Origin: Thermomicrobiales bacterium
GTDB taxonomy: Bacteria > Chloroflexota > Chloroflexia > Thermomicrobiales > UBA6265
Reading direction: 5' to 3'
DNA: 44,996 nucleotides
Assembly: GCA_019637585.1 (NCBI GenBank)
Contig: JAHBVL010000019.1
Span: 1 to 44,996, forward strand
Shown: piece after piece, positions 20,485-28,979 of the stretch
Layout: each line of letters opens with the position of its first letter
Numbering within the stretch: the stretch's first letter is position 1
Notes under the pieces: generated by a model
The model's database searches: none
The model's input: only the letters and a program-made list of their open reading frames with translations
Told to the model about the DNA's origin: nothing
Position numbers and translations under genes: made by a program

Positions 20485-20808
20485 GTGAAGAGATCGAGTG
20501 CTGTTCTGTTTGCCGCGACATTGGCGACGATCGCGGTTGTGTGCCATATGGTGTTTGGCTGGTATGCGGCGGTCGACGAGGCGGCGTCTCACGGAGAGTC
20601 CGCGCAGGTAGGAGTCTATCTCGTCCAGTGGGCGCGAGACACCTTCGAGAATCTCCAGTCGGAGTTCTGGCAGCTGGCGGTGCAGTTTGCGCTGCTGGCC
20701 GGTCTATTCAAATGGGCCGGCGTGCGGGCGTACGAAGAAGACGTGGAAGAGGTGAAAGCCGAGCTTGCCGAGATCAAGCAACTGCTGGCCCAGAGCTCCG
20801 GAAGGTGA
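20485..20808 (+). CDS. small two-span membrane protein, DUF6766-like
   Basis: A 107-residue protein with a basic start (VKRSS), a first hydrophobic segment (about 5-27), a loop with H-G-E and Y-L, then a second hydrophobic segment within ESEFWQLAVQFALLAGLF (about 55-78), and a charged, coiled-coil-like C-terminus (EEDVEEVKAELAEIKQLL). This layout and the N-x-x-S-E-F-x-Q-x-A signature resemble DUF6766 membrane proteins; function unknown. I chose GTG at 20485 (GTG at 20482 is equally possible) because of the nearby AGGCGGGGA and because the membrane helix begins immediately after. The stretch 20355-20484 holds a short TAACTAG direct repeat and no other gene. Confidence 0.6.
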   Translation: MKRSSAVLFAATLATIAVVCHMVFGWYAAVDEAASHGESAQVGVYLVQWARDTFENLQSEFWQLAVQFALLAGLFKWAGVRAYEEDVEEVKAELAEIKQLLAQSSGR

Positions 20809-20856
20809 GGGGCACGCGTGTTGCAGGTTCCTGGCCGAGTCAGCGCGTCCCCGCCG

Positions 20857-22038
20857 TCACTGGCGAGGTTCTCCTACGCCGCACTGGCGTAAACCATCCA
20901 CCAGCCGATCGATATCCGCCTCATCGTTGTACGCGTTGAATGACGCTCGCAGGTAGCTGCCACCGTTCCAGGTGACGTGGGGGAGTTCGACGCGGAAGTC
21001 GTCATAGAGACGGGTTTTGAGGGCCAGGGGATCGTCCACGCCGACGGGAAAGGTCGTCATCTGGCCAAACCAGGCGCAACTGTCGGGACAGATTTGCGGG
21101 AGATTCGTCAACTCCGCTATCTGCCGGCGGGCCAATGACGCCAAAGCATGTCCCCTCGCCTGATTCTCAGCCCAGCCGAGTTCTTGCTGAAAAGCGATTG
21201 CCGCCGGAATAGCGAGAAATGGCGCGATATCGCGCGTGCCCTGCCATTCGTTCCGCTGAACGAAGGTCGATGGAGAGAGCTCGCCGGAGGCGCCCCATCC
21301 CCAGCTGATGATGAGTGATTCGACCCAGCCCTGCTCCTCGGGCCGAACATAGAGAAACGCCGCGCCCTTCGGCGCGCAGAACCATTTGTGCAGATTGCCG
21401 GCATAGATATCGGCGCCGAGTGTGGAGAGGTCGAGCGGCAGATGTCCGGGGACGTGCGCGCCGTCGACGATCGTCAGAATGCCGTTTTCCCGCGCGCGCC
21501 GGCAGATTTCCTCGACCGGCATGATCAGCGCGGTCGGCGAGGTGATATGGCTGATGAAAATCGCCTTCGTCCGCTCGGAAACCGCCGTCCAGAGCGACTC
21601 GACGACGTCGTCGTGACTCTCGACCGGGAGGTCGATCGGGTGGCGCACCAATGTGGCTCCCGACTTGCCGAGCAACCAGTCCCAGGCCATCGTGTTGGCC
21701 CCATATTCGTGATTCGTGGTCAGAACCTCATCTCCCGGCTCGAGGTCGAGAGAGCGAATGATCAGATTGATGCCCCAGGTGGCATTCATCACCAGCGAAA
21801 GAGAATCGGCGGGCGCGCCCAGGTAGGCGCCGAGGGCCTCGCGCACGTTGGCCATCAACTCCGGAGCGCGGCGACCCAGGAATTCGACCGGTTGCCGCTC
21901 GAGCTCCAGCTGCCAGCGTTGGTAGTCGTCGAAAACGACGCGAGGGCACGCGCCGAAGGAGCCGTGGTTGAGGAATGTGACTGAGGGATCGAGAAGGAAG
22001 CGGTCGCGGACAGACGGGCTGATCAATGCGATCCTCAC
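20857..22038 (-). CDS. PLP-dependent class V aminotransferase, isopenicillin-N-epimerase-like
   Basis: This is a 393-residue fold-type I PLP enzyme of the class V group, which includes cysteine desulfurases, kynureninase and isopenicillin N epimerase. The N-terminal FLNHGSFGACPR is typical of the epimerase-like subgroup. The PLP Asp is in IVDGAHVPG and the Schiff-base Lys in NLHKWFCAPKG. C-terminal GGSYLRASFNAYN binds the substrate carboxylate in relatives. The reaction cannot be named: racemase, lyase or desulfurase activity are all possible. Start choice is uncertain between GTG at 22038 and TTG at 22026 (GAGGA lies before the latter). It is divergent from the SDR gene, with about 120 bases between. 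Confidence 0.88.
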   Translation of the reverse strand: MRIALISPSVRDRFLLDPSVTFLNHGSFGACPRVVFDDYQRWQLELERQPVEFLGRRAPELMANVREALGAYLGAPADSLSLVMNATWGINLIIRSLDLEPGDEVLTTNHEYGANTMAWDWLLGKSGATLVRHPIDLPVESHDDVVESLWTAVSERTKAIFISHITSPTALIMPVEEICRRARENGILTIVDGAHVPGHLPLDLSTLGADIYAGNLHKWFCAPKGAAFLYVRPEEQGWVESLIISWGWGASGELSPSTFVQRNEWQGTRDIAPFLAIPAAIAFQQELGWAENQARGHALASLARRQIAELTNLPQICPDSCAWFGQMTTFPVGVDDPLALKTRLYDDFRVELPHVTWNGGSYLRASFNAYNDEADIDRLVDGLRQCGVGEPRQ

Positions 22039-22157
22039 TCCCCAACGCAGCAGATGGCACCTGCCGGATAAACTCGAACAGACTGTTTCCGAACGCGGTG
22101 AAGGTAGTCCGGTCGGCAGTATATCCCCGCATCGCGAAGCGTGAAGGAGTGACTTTC

Positions 22158-22937
22158 GTGGCGCCACAACACGAACGGCCAATTGCGCTTGTCACGGGCG
22201 TCGGACGCCGGCAGGGGATCGGCGCGGCGATCTGTCGCAAGCTCGCGACTGATGGATGGGATCTTTGCTTCACGTGGTGGGGCGTGGCGGACCGGGCGAA
22301 CGCCTGGGGAGATGACGAAGCGTTCGGCAGCAGCTTTGGGACGGAGCTCGAATTGGCGGGTTGCCGCTGCCTGGGGATCGAAGCGGACTTGAGCGATGTC
22401 GCCACGCCGGCAGTGCTCGTCGCGGAGTGCCGGGCGCGTTTTGGCGAGATCAGGCTTCTCGTCAACAATGCCGCTGTCTCGGAGGAGGGAGGCATCGACG
22501 ATGTCACCGCAGAGACGATCGACCGTCACTTTGCGGTGAATGTCCGCGGCATGATGTTGCTCACGCAAGCGTTCGTTCAGCAGTTCGAGTCCGGCTCAGG
22601 AGGACGGATTGTCAACCTGACATCCGGGCAATCACTCGGTCCGATGACCGGCGAACTGGCCTATGCGGCCTCGAAAGGCGCGGTGGAGGTGCTTACGACG
22701 TCGCTGGCTCCCGAGCTCATGTCGCGCGGCATCACGATCAACGCCGTCAATCCTGGTCCAACTGACAACGGCTGGATGTCCGACGAAGTACGCGGCATGC
22801 TCCTCGACTGTGCTCCTGCCGGTCGCCTGAGCACTGCCGAGGATGCCGCCCGGCTGGTGACGTTTCTCGCTTCGCCCGAGGCGGAGTGGATTACTGGCCA
22901 GATCATCCACTCGGAAGGCGGCTTTCGCCGGGGTTGA
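22158..22937 (+). CDS. short-chain dehydrogenase/reductase (SDR), FabG-like
   Basis: A 259-residue classical SDR, an NAD(P)-dependent oxidoreductase. The cofactor motif TGVGRRQGIG lies near residues 12-21, NNAAVS near 107, and the catalytic Tyr-x3-Lys is YAASKG with the Ser in NLTSGQS upstream. The C-terminal PGPTDNGWM and ITGQIIHSEGG follow the family pattern. The substrate is unknown; sequence of this type is often annotated 3-oxoacyl-ACP reductase. GTG at 22158 is preferred because AAGGAG lies 8 bases upstream. The open frame extends upstream to 22026 but lacks a good start. It ends 5 bases from the converging UDP-glucose dehydrogenase gene. Confidence 0.9.
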   Translation: MAPQHERPIALVTGVGRRQGIGAAICRKLATDGWDLCFTWWGVADRANAWGDDEAFGSSFGTELELAGCRCLGIEADLSDVATPAVLVAECRARFGEIRLLVNNAAVSEEGGIDDVTAETIDRHFAVNVRGMMLLTQAFVQQFESGSGGRIVNLTSGQSLGPMTGELAYAASKGAVEVLTTSLAPELMSRGITINAVNPGPTDNGWMSDEVRGMLLDCAPAGRLSTAEDAARLVTFLASPEAEWITGQIIHSEGGFRRG

Positions 22938-22942
22938 ACGGG

Positions 22943-24292
22943 CTAAGCGAACCGGCCGTTTTCGCCGAGCCCGATGCCGTAGTAGGTCAGGCCCTCGGCA
23001 GATGCCCGACTGCGATCGAGGATGTTGCGTCCGTCGAAAACGACCGCGTGACTCACCCGCTCGGCGATCTGCGCGTAGTCGGGCATCTGAAACTCCCGCC
23101 ACTCGGTACAGATGGCCAGGGCGTTGGCGCCGGTCAGGGCGTCTTCCGCATCCCCGGCGAAAACCAGCTGGCCCGACGCAACCTGATCCGGATAGAGACG
23201 AGCGGTTTCCTGCATCGCCGCTGGATCGAACGCTCGCACGGTGGCGCCGGCCTCCCAAAGCGACTCCATCAGGACACGGCTCGGCGCTTCGCGCATATCG
23301 TCGGTATTCGGCTTGAACGCCAATCCCCAGATCGCGATCACTTTTCCTTCCAACTGATGGTCGAAAAACGCGTCGATCTTGGTGAAAAGCAACCCCTTCT
23401 GGCGTTCGTTGACCTCGTTGACCGCCCGAAGCAGGTCGGCTTCGTATCCGGCCCGGTGGGCTTCCCGCTCGAGCGACTGGACGTCTTTGGGAAAGCAGGA
23501 ACCGCCGAATCCGACGCCCGGATAGATGAATGAATAGCCGATCCGTGGATCGGAACCGATGCCGATACGGACGCTTTCGATATCGACGCCAATGCGTTCG
23601 GCGATGTTGGCCATTTCGTTCATGAAGCTGATCTTGGTGGCCAGCATGGCATTGGCGGCGTATTTGGTGAACTCGGACGACCGCCGGTCCATGACCATCA
23701 GCCGGTTGTGGTTGCGATTGAAGGGCGCGTAGAGCTCGCGCATCATCTCAATGGCGTTGCCGCTGTTCGTGCCGACGATGATCCGGTCCGGTTTCTGAAA
23801 GTCCTGGATCGCGGCGCCTTCCTTGAGGAACTCCGGGTTCGACACCACATCGACATCGAAGCCTTCGCCACGCTCGGCCAATGCCGTGCGGATGATCGAT
23901 TCGACCCTGTCACCAGTGCCGACCGGAACCGTTGACTTGTTGACCACGACCGCCTCGTGCGTGAGGTGCTGACCGATCGAGCGGGCCACCGCCTCGACCG
24001 CGGAGAGGTCGGACGAACCGTCCTCCCTTGGCGGCGTCCCGACGCAGATGAAGATCACCTCGGCGTGCTCCATGGCGGCCTTTGCGTCGGTGGTGAATTG
24101 CAGACGTCCGGCTCGCTGGTTGGCGTTCATCGTCTCTTTGAGGCGAGGCTCGTAGATCGGGCATTCGCCGGCCTGCAGGAGGGCAACGCGGTCGGCGTCG
24201 ATGTCAACGCAGATGACGTCGTTTCCTGCCGCCGCAAAGCAGGCGCCAGTCACCAGACCGACATACCCGGTTCCGAAAAGAGTGATCTGCAC
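22943..24292 (-). CDS. ugd: UDP-glucose 6-dehydrogenase
   Basis: A 449-residue UDP-glucose/GDP-mannose dehydrogenase family enzyme that oxidises UDP-glucose twice to UDP-glucuronate, supplying polysaccharide synthesis. The N-terminal Rossmann motif is FGTGYVGLVTG (6-16). The catalytic Cys is C266 in GFGGSCFPKD, and the family Lys lies in EFTKYAANAM (K210). The central helix and the C-terminal UDP-binding domain (IWGLAFKPNTDDMREAPS) are complete. GTG at 24292 follows AAAGGA by 8 bases and starts directly at the first strand; the open frame upstream only runs through a hairpin repeat. No other sugar-nucleotide gene is adjacent. Confidence 0.95.
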   Translation of the reverse strand: MQITLFGTGYVGLVTGACFAAAGNDVICVDIDADRVALLQAGECPIYEPRLKETMNANQRAGRLQFTTDAKAAMEHAEVIFICVGTPPREDGSSDLSAVEAVARSIGQHLTHEAVVVNKSTVPVGTGDRVESIIRTALAERGEGFDVDVVSNPEFLKEGAAIQDFQKPDRIIVGTNSGNAIEMMRELYAPFNRNHNRLMVMDRRSSEFTKYAANAMLATKISFMNEMANIAERIGVDIESVRIGIGSDPRIGYSFIYPGVGFGGSCFPKDVQSLEREAHRAGYEADLLRAVNEVNERQKGLLFTKIDAFFDHQLEGKVIAIWGLAFKPNTDDMREAPSRVLMESLWEAGATVRAFDPAAMQETARLYPDQVASGQLVFAGDAEDALTGANALAICTEWREFQMPDYAQIAERVSHAVVFDGRNILDRSRASAEGLTYYGIGLGENGRFA

Positions 24293-24433
24293 GCAATCGA
24301 TCCTTTGATTCGGGAGGTGAAACTCGGCGTCAGGCGGGAGCCGTCCTGACGGGCATGAGAGTATACGTTGGCTGTCGTCGAACGAGGGAACCCTCCGCGG
24401 GCGAGAATCCGGGATGGATTCCCCCAAGCACGA

Positions 24434-24537
24434 GTCATCCTGAACGAAGTGAAGGATCTCTCCGTCGTCTCCTGCCACGACGGTCGTCTCCCTGGAGACT
24501 GCTGCGGCAGGAGATCCTTCGCTTCGCTCAGGATGAC
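24434..24537. repeat. 104-bp imperfect hairpin element
   Basis: The arm starting GTCATCCTGAACGAAGTGAA and the arm ending CTTCGCTCAGGATGAC are inverse complements apart from a few bases, giving about 28 paired bases around a 40-base centre. The design resembles the two 117-bp elements at 1094 and 1247 but with a different core word. It lies in the 350-base gap between two minus-strand genes (24293-24643); a loose AGGATGACGG copy follows at about 24585. Nothing else is seen in the gap. Confidence 0.8.
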
Positions 24538-24643
24538 GGTGCTTTTTCATGCCGCGCCGGTGCCGGCGTCCGGCATGTTGGCGCAGGATGACGGTTTCGT
24601 TTTCATGTCGCTGGAGCCGGGTCCGACATGCGGCGGACCTCGA

Positions 24644-25288
24644 CTACTGCCAGTCCGCGATCAGCTCCTCGAGGGGGCGGCGCGGTTTGCGGACGGGATC
24701 GCGGGCCGCTTTGCCAATGGGGATCATTGCGTGCGGGATGAGGGTTGGGTCCAGGCCGAGCGACTGCCGCACGATGTCAGGGCAGAAGAGCGGGGCGCAC
24801 ATCCAGCCGGCATCGAAACCGGACGCATAGACCGACAGCAGCAGATTCTGTACGGCTGACCCGAGGCTCTGGATCGCCATCGTCACCTCTGCCTCTTGCC
24901 GGCCAGCATCAGGGTAGTCGTCGAGATCGGCGAGATAGAGACAGGCCACGACGACCACGGGTGGCTGGGTCAGCCGTTCCTTGCCCTTCTGCAACCGGAT
25001 CTGGACCGTTGCCTCGTCCTGACCGTCGAATCGGAGTTGCCTTTCCCAATCAGTCGCCATGGCGTCGGCCAGCGCCCGGCGGCGAGCGGCGGATTCGATA
25101 ACAACGAAGCGCCACGGTTGACTGTTGTGCGGCGACGGCGCCCACCCAGCGGCGAGGATCGCTCGCTCGACGACCGACCGTGGTACGGGGGCGTTCGAAA
25201 ACGCTCGGACCGAGCGCCGGCCGGTCAGGGCGGCGCTCAACGAATCGCCCCGATCGGCGGGGGGTGTCGGTTCAGGCGCCTCGATCAT
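24644..25288 (-). CDS. stand-alone nitroreductase-fold protein, FbiB C-terminal-domain-like
   Basis: This is a 214-residue FMN-binding nitroreductase-family protein. RRSVRAFSNAPVPRSVVE, SPHNSQPWRF, the R-x-x-L-A-D-A-M-x-x-D-W-E-R-Q-L-x-x-D-G segment, P-D-A-x-R-x-x-A-E and the final G-K-A are arranged as in the C-terminal domain of mycobacterial FbiB, which reduces dehydro-F420-0 using FMN. A stand-alone version fits an organism whose CofE (30386) lacks that domain. Other nitroreductase functions cannot be excluded. The ATG at 25288 overlaps the preceding binding-protein stop as ATGA, so the two are translationally coupled, and the unit lies under an FMN riboswitch. Confidence 0.85.
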   Translation of the reverse strand: MIEAPEPTPPADRGDSLSAALTGRRSVRAFSNAPVPRSVVERAILAAGWAPSPHNSQPWRFVVIESAARRRALADAMATDWERQLRFDGQDEATVQIRLQKGKERLTQPPVVVVACLYLADLDDYPDAGRQEAEVTMAIQSLGSAVQNLLLSVYASGFDAGWMCAPLFCPDIVRQSLGLDPTLIPHAMIPIGKAARDPVRKPRRPLEELIADWQ

Positions 25289-26802
25289 GGACGAAGCGTC
25301 GCGATGAGGTAGTCGTCCGGCCGGGGACTCCATTCCGGTACGCCGGCCCGCTGGCCGGTCGACGATGTCAGGCTGTAGAGGTAGATCGCGGCCGGTTCCT
25401 CGAAGAGCGCGACTCCCAGGTCGAGTCCGATCTGGGCTCGCGCGTCGGGGTCGGCTTCGGCGGCAAATGCGTCGATCAGCTCCTGCACGCGTGGATTGTC
25501 GTGCCGCGACAGGAACCCGGCGTTGGAGACGACCAGACTGAGCAGTGTGTGCGGATCGAAGAGCGGCCGCCAGGTGGCGAAGCGGAGCGGGGATGCCGCC
25601 GGATCGGTGCCCAGCCAGTAGTCGCCGGAGTTGAAGAGCGCCAATTCGAGCCGGTTCACGGTCGTCCGAATGCCCACGTCCGACAACATGGCCGCCACGG
25701 CTTCGACGATGTCGCTCCGCTCGGTGACGGTGGCATCGATAGACGTGTCGAAACCATCCGGATAGCCGGCCTCGGCCAGGAGCGCCCTGGCTCGTTCCGG
25801 ATCGAAGGAATAGGGCGCGAGGTCGGGATCGTAGCCAAGACCGCCGGGCACGAAGAAGTTGGCCAGTCGCTGGCCGTTGCCGTCGAGGAGAGCAGCGATG
25901 ATCGACTCGACGTCGACGGCATGGTTCATGGCCTCCCGCACGCGAACATCGTCGAACGGCGCGACATCGGTCGGAACGCGGACGAATGCGCTGCCCGAAA
26001 TGGGGGTCTGGAGAACGACGTCGCCATTGTTCTCGACCGCGCCGATCTGATCGATTGGCACAGCTCGAACGATGTCGGACGTGCCCGACAGAAGATCGGC
26101 CACGCGAGTCGTGGCGTCAGCGACGAACCGGTAGTCGAGTCTGTCTGCAACCGGCCGGCCCTTCGGGCTGGCTGCGAAGTAGTCGTCGTTTGCGGTCAGC
26201 GACACCCGGTCGCCCGGCACGAACGATTCGAACCGGTAGGGACCGGTGCCGATCGGGGTGGCGAAGAAGTCGGGCTCTTGAGCGGCCTGCGGAGGAAGGA
26301 GGCAGAGCCAGGCCGCGATCTGGGCAGGCAGCCAGGGAGCAGTCGATGAGAGATGGAGATCGGCGGTCAACTCGTCGATCACCTCGACCGATTCGATCAC
26401 GGCGAAGTTCGCCGCCACCTGGGATGCTGTTTCCTCCGCCAGGATGTGAGCGATCGAGGGTTCGATAGCGCTGGCGTCGAGCGGTTCGCCGTTGTGGAAG
26501 GCGATGTCCGGTCGCAGCACCACGCGGTAGGTCAGCGGGTCGAGGAGGGTGAAGGACTCGGCCAGCAGCGGTTCGATCGCGCCGTCGGGCGCGTACTGCA
26601 AGAGTGAGTCGAAAACGCTGTGAACGATCGACCAGCCGTCGGCGTCGTAGGTTCTGGCCGGATCGAGCAGGGCTGGTTCGGTGCCGAGATCGATCGTCAG
26701 TTGCTCGGCACGAGCGGTCTGCGCGACAGTCGTGAATCCTCTGCCGATGAGCGAGCCGATGCCGGCGATTCCGGTGGTGGCGAGTAAGGTTCTTCGGTTC
26801 AT
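25285..26802 (-). CDS. ABC transporter solute-binding protein, family 5 (DppA/OppA-like)
   Basis: This 505-residue extracytoplasmic binding protein has a twin-Arg-like signal (MNRRTLLATTGIAGIGSLIG). Family-5 order is normal here: YDSLLQY-type segment (SVFDSLLQYAPDG), LAESFTLLDPLTYRVVLRPDIAFHNGEPLDA near residues 80-110, GTGPYRFESFVPGD near 185, then VREAMNHAVDVE near 285 and the terminal lobe. ATG 26802 follows AGGGAGA. It is the third gene of a unit headed by an FMN riboswitch and translationally coupled to an FMN-dependent nitroreductase, so the ligand may be a flavin, a flavin precursor or a related heterocycle; this is inference, since the family mostly binds peptides, nickel chelates or sugars. 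Confidence 0.92.
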   Translation of the reverse strand: MNRRTLLATTGIAGIGSLIGRGFTTVAQTARAEQLTIDLGTEPALLDPARTYDADGWSIVHSVFDSLLQYAPDGAIEPLLAESFTLLDPLTYRVVLRPDIAFHNGEPLDASAIEPSIAHILAEETASQVAANFAVIESVEVIDELTADLHLSSTAPWLPAQIAAWLCLLPPQAAQEPDFFATPIGTGPYRFESFVPGDRVSLTANDDYFAASPKGRPVADRLDYRFVADATTRVADLLSGTSDIVRAVPIDQIGAVENNGDVVLQTPISGSAFVRVPTDVAPFDDVRVREAMNHAVDVESIIAALLDGNGQRLANFFVPGGLGYDPDLAPYSFDPERARALLAEAGYPDGFDTSIDATVTERSDIVEAVAAMLSDVGIRTTVNRLELALFNSGDYWLGTDPAASPLRFATWRPLFDPHTLLSLVVSNAGFLSRHDNPRVQELIDAFAAEADPDARAQIGLDLGVALFEEPAAIYLYSLTSSTGQRAGVPEWSPRPDDYLIATLRP

Positions 26803-26853
26803 AGGTCTCTCCCTGAAACTACTGTTGCACGGCGTCATGACGACTGCGCTCCA

Positions 26854-27768
26854 TTACGATCGGGCGGTTCGCGATCGAGGGTCGAGACGGCGACGCAGTC
26901 CGTCGCCGATCAGATTGAGTGAAAGCACGGACATGGCGATCGCGACGCCCGGCAACGCCGGTACCCACCAGGCGGCCAGCATCGCCTCCCGCCCCTGCGC
27001 AACCATGCCGCCCAGCGTGATGGTGTCAGATGGAACCCCCAGTCCAAGGTAACTGAGAGCGGCTTCGAAGAGCATCACGGCGGCGATCTGTTGCGTGGCG
27101 ATGACGATGACCGGGCCAAGAGAATTGGGCAGCAGGTGCTTGCGGGCGATCCAGACTCGCGAACCTCCCATTGACCGGCTGGCCTCGACGAATGGTGAGG
27201 CGAGGAGCGACTTCGTTGTCGCGCGTACCACGCGCTGATAGGAAACCCAGCCTGTCGCCGCCAGCACACCGATGACCACCCCCGTGCCCGGCTGGAAAAT
27301 GGCGGCCGCGGCGATGGCCAGAATGACCGCGGGAACGGCGATCTGGACATTGACCAGAAAGCCGGTCAATCGATCGACGACCGGCCCCGACGTGGCCGCC
27401 AGCAGACCCAGGAGAACGCCGGTCAGTCCGGCGATGAGCGTCACAGCCAATCCGATTGCCAGCGAAAAACGGAGACCGACTGCCATGCGGGCGAAGAGAT
27501 CGCGACCCAGTTGGTCGGTGCCGAATGGATGCTCCCAGGAGCCGCCGTCGAGGAAAGCAGGCTCGGTCAATCTGGCCGAAAGCTGCTGTGCTTCTGGATC
27601 GGCATCGACCAGCAATGGACCGATCGCTGCGAACACGAGGAGCAGGATGGCCAGCGAGAGACCGATCCACATCCCCGCCGAGAATCGCAACGACCAGGAG
27701 CGCGCTGGACGCGCGGGGCGTGCGGATTCGCCGGATGCGCGGTGGACGCCATGCAGGTGTTCGGCCAT
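26854..27768 (-). CDS. ABC transporter permease, DppC/OppC-like
   Basis: A 304-residue inner-membrane permease of normal DppC size. The first helix lies at about residues 32-55, then the hallmark HPFGTDQLGRDLFARMA and five more helices. The ATPase-coupling loop has VEASRSMGGSRVWIARKHLLP. The ATG at 27768 comes two bases after the stop of the first permease; a GTG overlapping that stop as GTGA is an alternative. The longer open frame upstream is a shadow over the first permease gene. No ATPase gene is adjacent. Confidence 0.93.
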   Translation of the reverse strand: MAEHLHGVHRASGESARPARPARSWSLRFSAGMWIGLSLAILLLVFAAIGPLLVDADPEAQQLSARLTEPAFLDGGSWEHPFGTDQLGRDLFARMAVGLRFSLAIGLAVTLIAGLTGVLLGLLAATSGPVVDRLTGFLVNVQIAVPAVILAIAAAAIFQPGTGVVIGVLAATGWVSYQRVVRATTKSLLASPFVEASRSMGGSRVWIARKHLLPNSLGPVIVIATQQIAAVMLFEAALSYLGLGVPSDTITLGGMVAQGREAMLAAWWVPALPGVAIAMSVLSLNLIGDGLRRRLDPRSRTARS

Positions 27769-27770
27769 GG

Positions 27771-28712
27771 TCACCACGACCGCATCCTCTCCGGCTCGGC
27801 GTCCCGGAGGCGCGGGTCGGCGAGAAGCGTGGCGATCTCGGCGGCCAGGTTGGCCAGCACGATGAAGACCGCCGAGCAGGTCACGAACATCAGCACCACC
27901 GGCAAGTCCCGGTTGGAGACCGACTGCAGCGCCAGCTGGCCAGCGCCCGGATAGGCGAAAACCCACTCCACGACGACCGCGCCGGCCAGAAGGAATCCAG
28001 CCAGCACGCCGGCGAAGGCGATCGGCGCGATTGCGGCGTTGCGCGCAACGTGCAGGGCCAGCACGGCCGATTCGGACAGTCCCTTGCCCCGGGCGGTCCG
28101 CACGTAGTCGTTGCGGTACGCGTCTTCCACCGACGCGCGGACCATCCGAATCAGCACGGCGGTGGGATAGGCCGCCAGCGTGAGGACGGGCAGCACCATC
28201 GAAGAGAATCCCTCGCGGCCCGATGAGGGAGCCCAGCCGAGCCGAACCGAGAAAAAGAGAATCAGCATCGTGCCGAGCCAGAAACCGGGGATCGCCTGTC
28301 CTGCCAGTGAGATGAGATGGGCGATTGTGTCGACGACTCCGCCCGGCCGGGCGCCGGCCAGCGATCCGAGCAGCGTAGCGCTGACGATCGAAAGCAGGAG
28401 GGCGAAACCGACCAGTTCGAGCGTGGCGGGCAACCGGTCGAGCACCACGCGACTGGCGGATTGGTCGAAACGCCACGACGTGCCGAAGTCGCCGCGGATG
28501 GCGTTGCTGATGAACGACAAGTATTGCCTGCCGACCGACTCATCGAGACCATACTGCTCGCGCAGCGCGGCGACATCTTCCGGGTCGCTGCCCGGAGGCA
28601 CCAGCGCGTCCGCCGGGTCGCCGGCCAGGTGCAGCATGGCAAAAACGAGCGTGACGACGGTCAGCAGAACGGCGAAGAGGGTGACGATGTGCAGACCAAT
28701 GCGACCAATCAT
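27771..28712 (-). CDS. ABC transporter permease, DppB/OppB-like, first gene of the FMN-riboswitch unit
   Basis: A 313-residue permease with the N-terminal helix (about 5-27), a periplasmic loop with LREQYGLDESVGRQYLSFI and a five-helix core. The coupling motif is DYVRTARGKGLSESAVLALH, followed by VEWVFAYPGAGQLALQSV, both typical of DppB. The ATG at 28712 lies 27 bases beyond the terminator that forms the expression platform of the upstream riboswitch, so its transcription should fall when FMN is abundant. It is followed without a gap by the second permease. Confidence 0.93.
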   Translation of the reverse strand: MIGRIGLHIVTLFAVLLTVVTLVFAMLHLAGDPADALVPPGSDPEDVAALREQYGLDESVGRQYLSFISNAIRGDFGTSWRFDQSASRVVLDRLPATLELVGFALLLSIVSATLLGSLAGARPGGVVDTIAHLISLAGQAIPGFWLGTMLILFFSVRLGWAPSSGREGFSSMVLPVLTLAAYPTAVLIRMVRASVEDAYRNDYVRTARGKGLSESAVLALHVARNAAIAPIAFAGVLAGFLLAGAVVVEWVFAYPGAGQLALQSVSNRDLPVVLMFVTCSAVFIVLANLAAEIATLLADPRLRDAEPERMRSW

Positions 28713-28738
28713 GTGAACGTGTATCTCTTCAGAACAAC

Positions 28739-28775
28739 AAAAAAACCCGAAGGCATCCTGCCCTCGGGTTTTTGG
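28739..28775 (-). terminator. rho-independent terminator, riboswitch expression platform
   Basis: Read on the minus strand, CCCGAGGGCA pairs with TGCCTTCGGG through a 3-base loop (one G-T wobble), flanked by AAAA upstream and a run of seven T. It lies between the FMN aptamer and the first permease ATG, where a transcription-attenuating riboswitch places its terminator. A second strong hairpin (9-base arms, 28799-28819) sits between it and the aptamer. Confidence 0.88.
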
Positions 28776-28826
28776 TTCTGGAATGCGAACGCACGAGTCT
28801 GGCGATCGACGATCGCCAGCTCACAC

Positions 28827-28967
28827 GCCTTCTCCCATCCGGACTTTACCGTCGGCTCCGGAATCTCACCGGATCGTGCCGCCAGAGTCATCTGGCCGCT
28901 CGCGGGCTCTCACCGCCGGTCGGGACTTGGCCATCATAGTGCGTGGCCTCACCCAAACCCCGAAGGC
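28827..28967 (-). promoter_or_regulatory. FMN riboswitch (RFN element) aptamer
   Basis: On the minus strand the aptamer begins GCCTTCGGGG and ends GGGAGAAGGC, closing P1 with GCCTTC/GAAGGC. In between are the conserved RFN blocks: TCCCGACCGGCGGT, GAGAGCCCGCGAG, GATCCGGTGAGATTCCGGAG, CCGACGGTAAAGTCCGGATG. The P2 arm is slightly extended. FMN binding to such elements normally lowers expression downstream through termination or occlusion. Here the gene controlled is a Dpp-type permease operon with an FMN-family nitroreductase. Confidence in the aptamer is high because nearly all conserved blocks are present in order. Confidence 0.96.
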
Positions 28968-28979
28968 TTATTGACCATG

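Noticed and set aside
24293-24550. N-terminal extension of UDP-glucose dehydrogenase to 24550
   Set aside because: It translates the hairpin repeat (HPERSEGS-type peptide), and the Rossmann start is directly at GTG 24292 with its own ribosome-binding site.
27769-28476. Extended DppC frame from 28476
   Set aside because: It overlaps the first permease gene and is Arg/Gly-rich; DppC begins at 27768.
28709-28891. 60-codon frame inside the riboswitch leader
   Set aside because: It is read through the aptamer and terminator sequences, which explain the conservation there.
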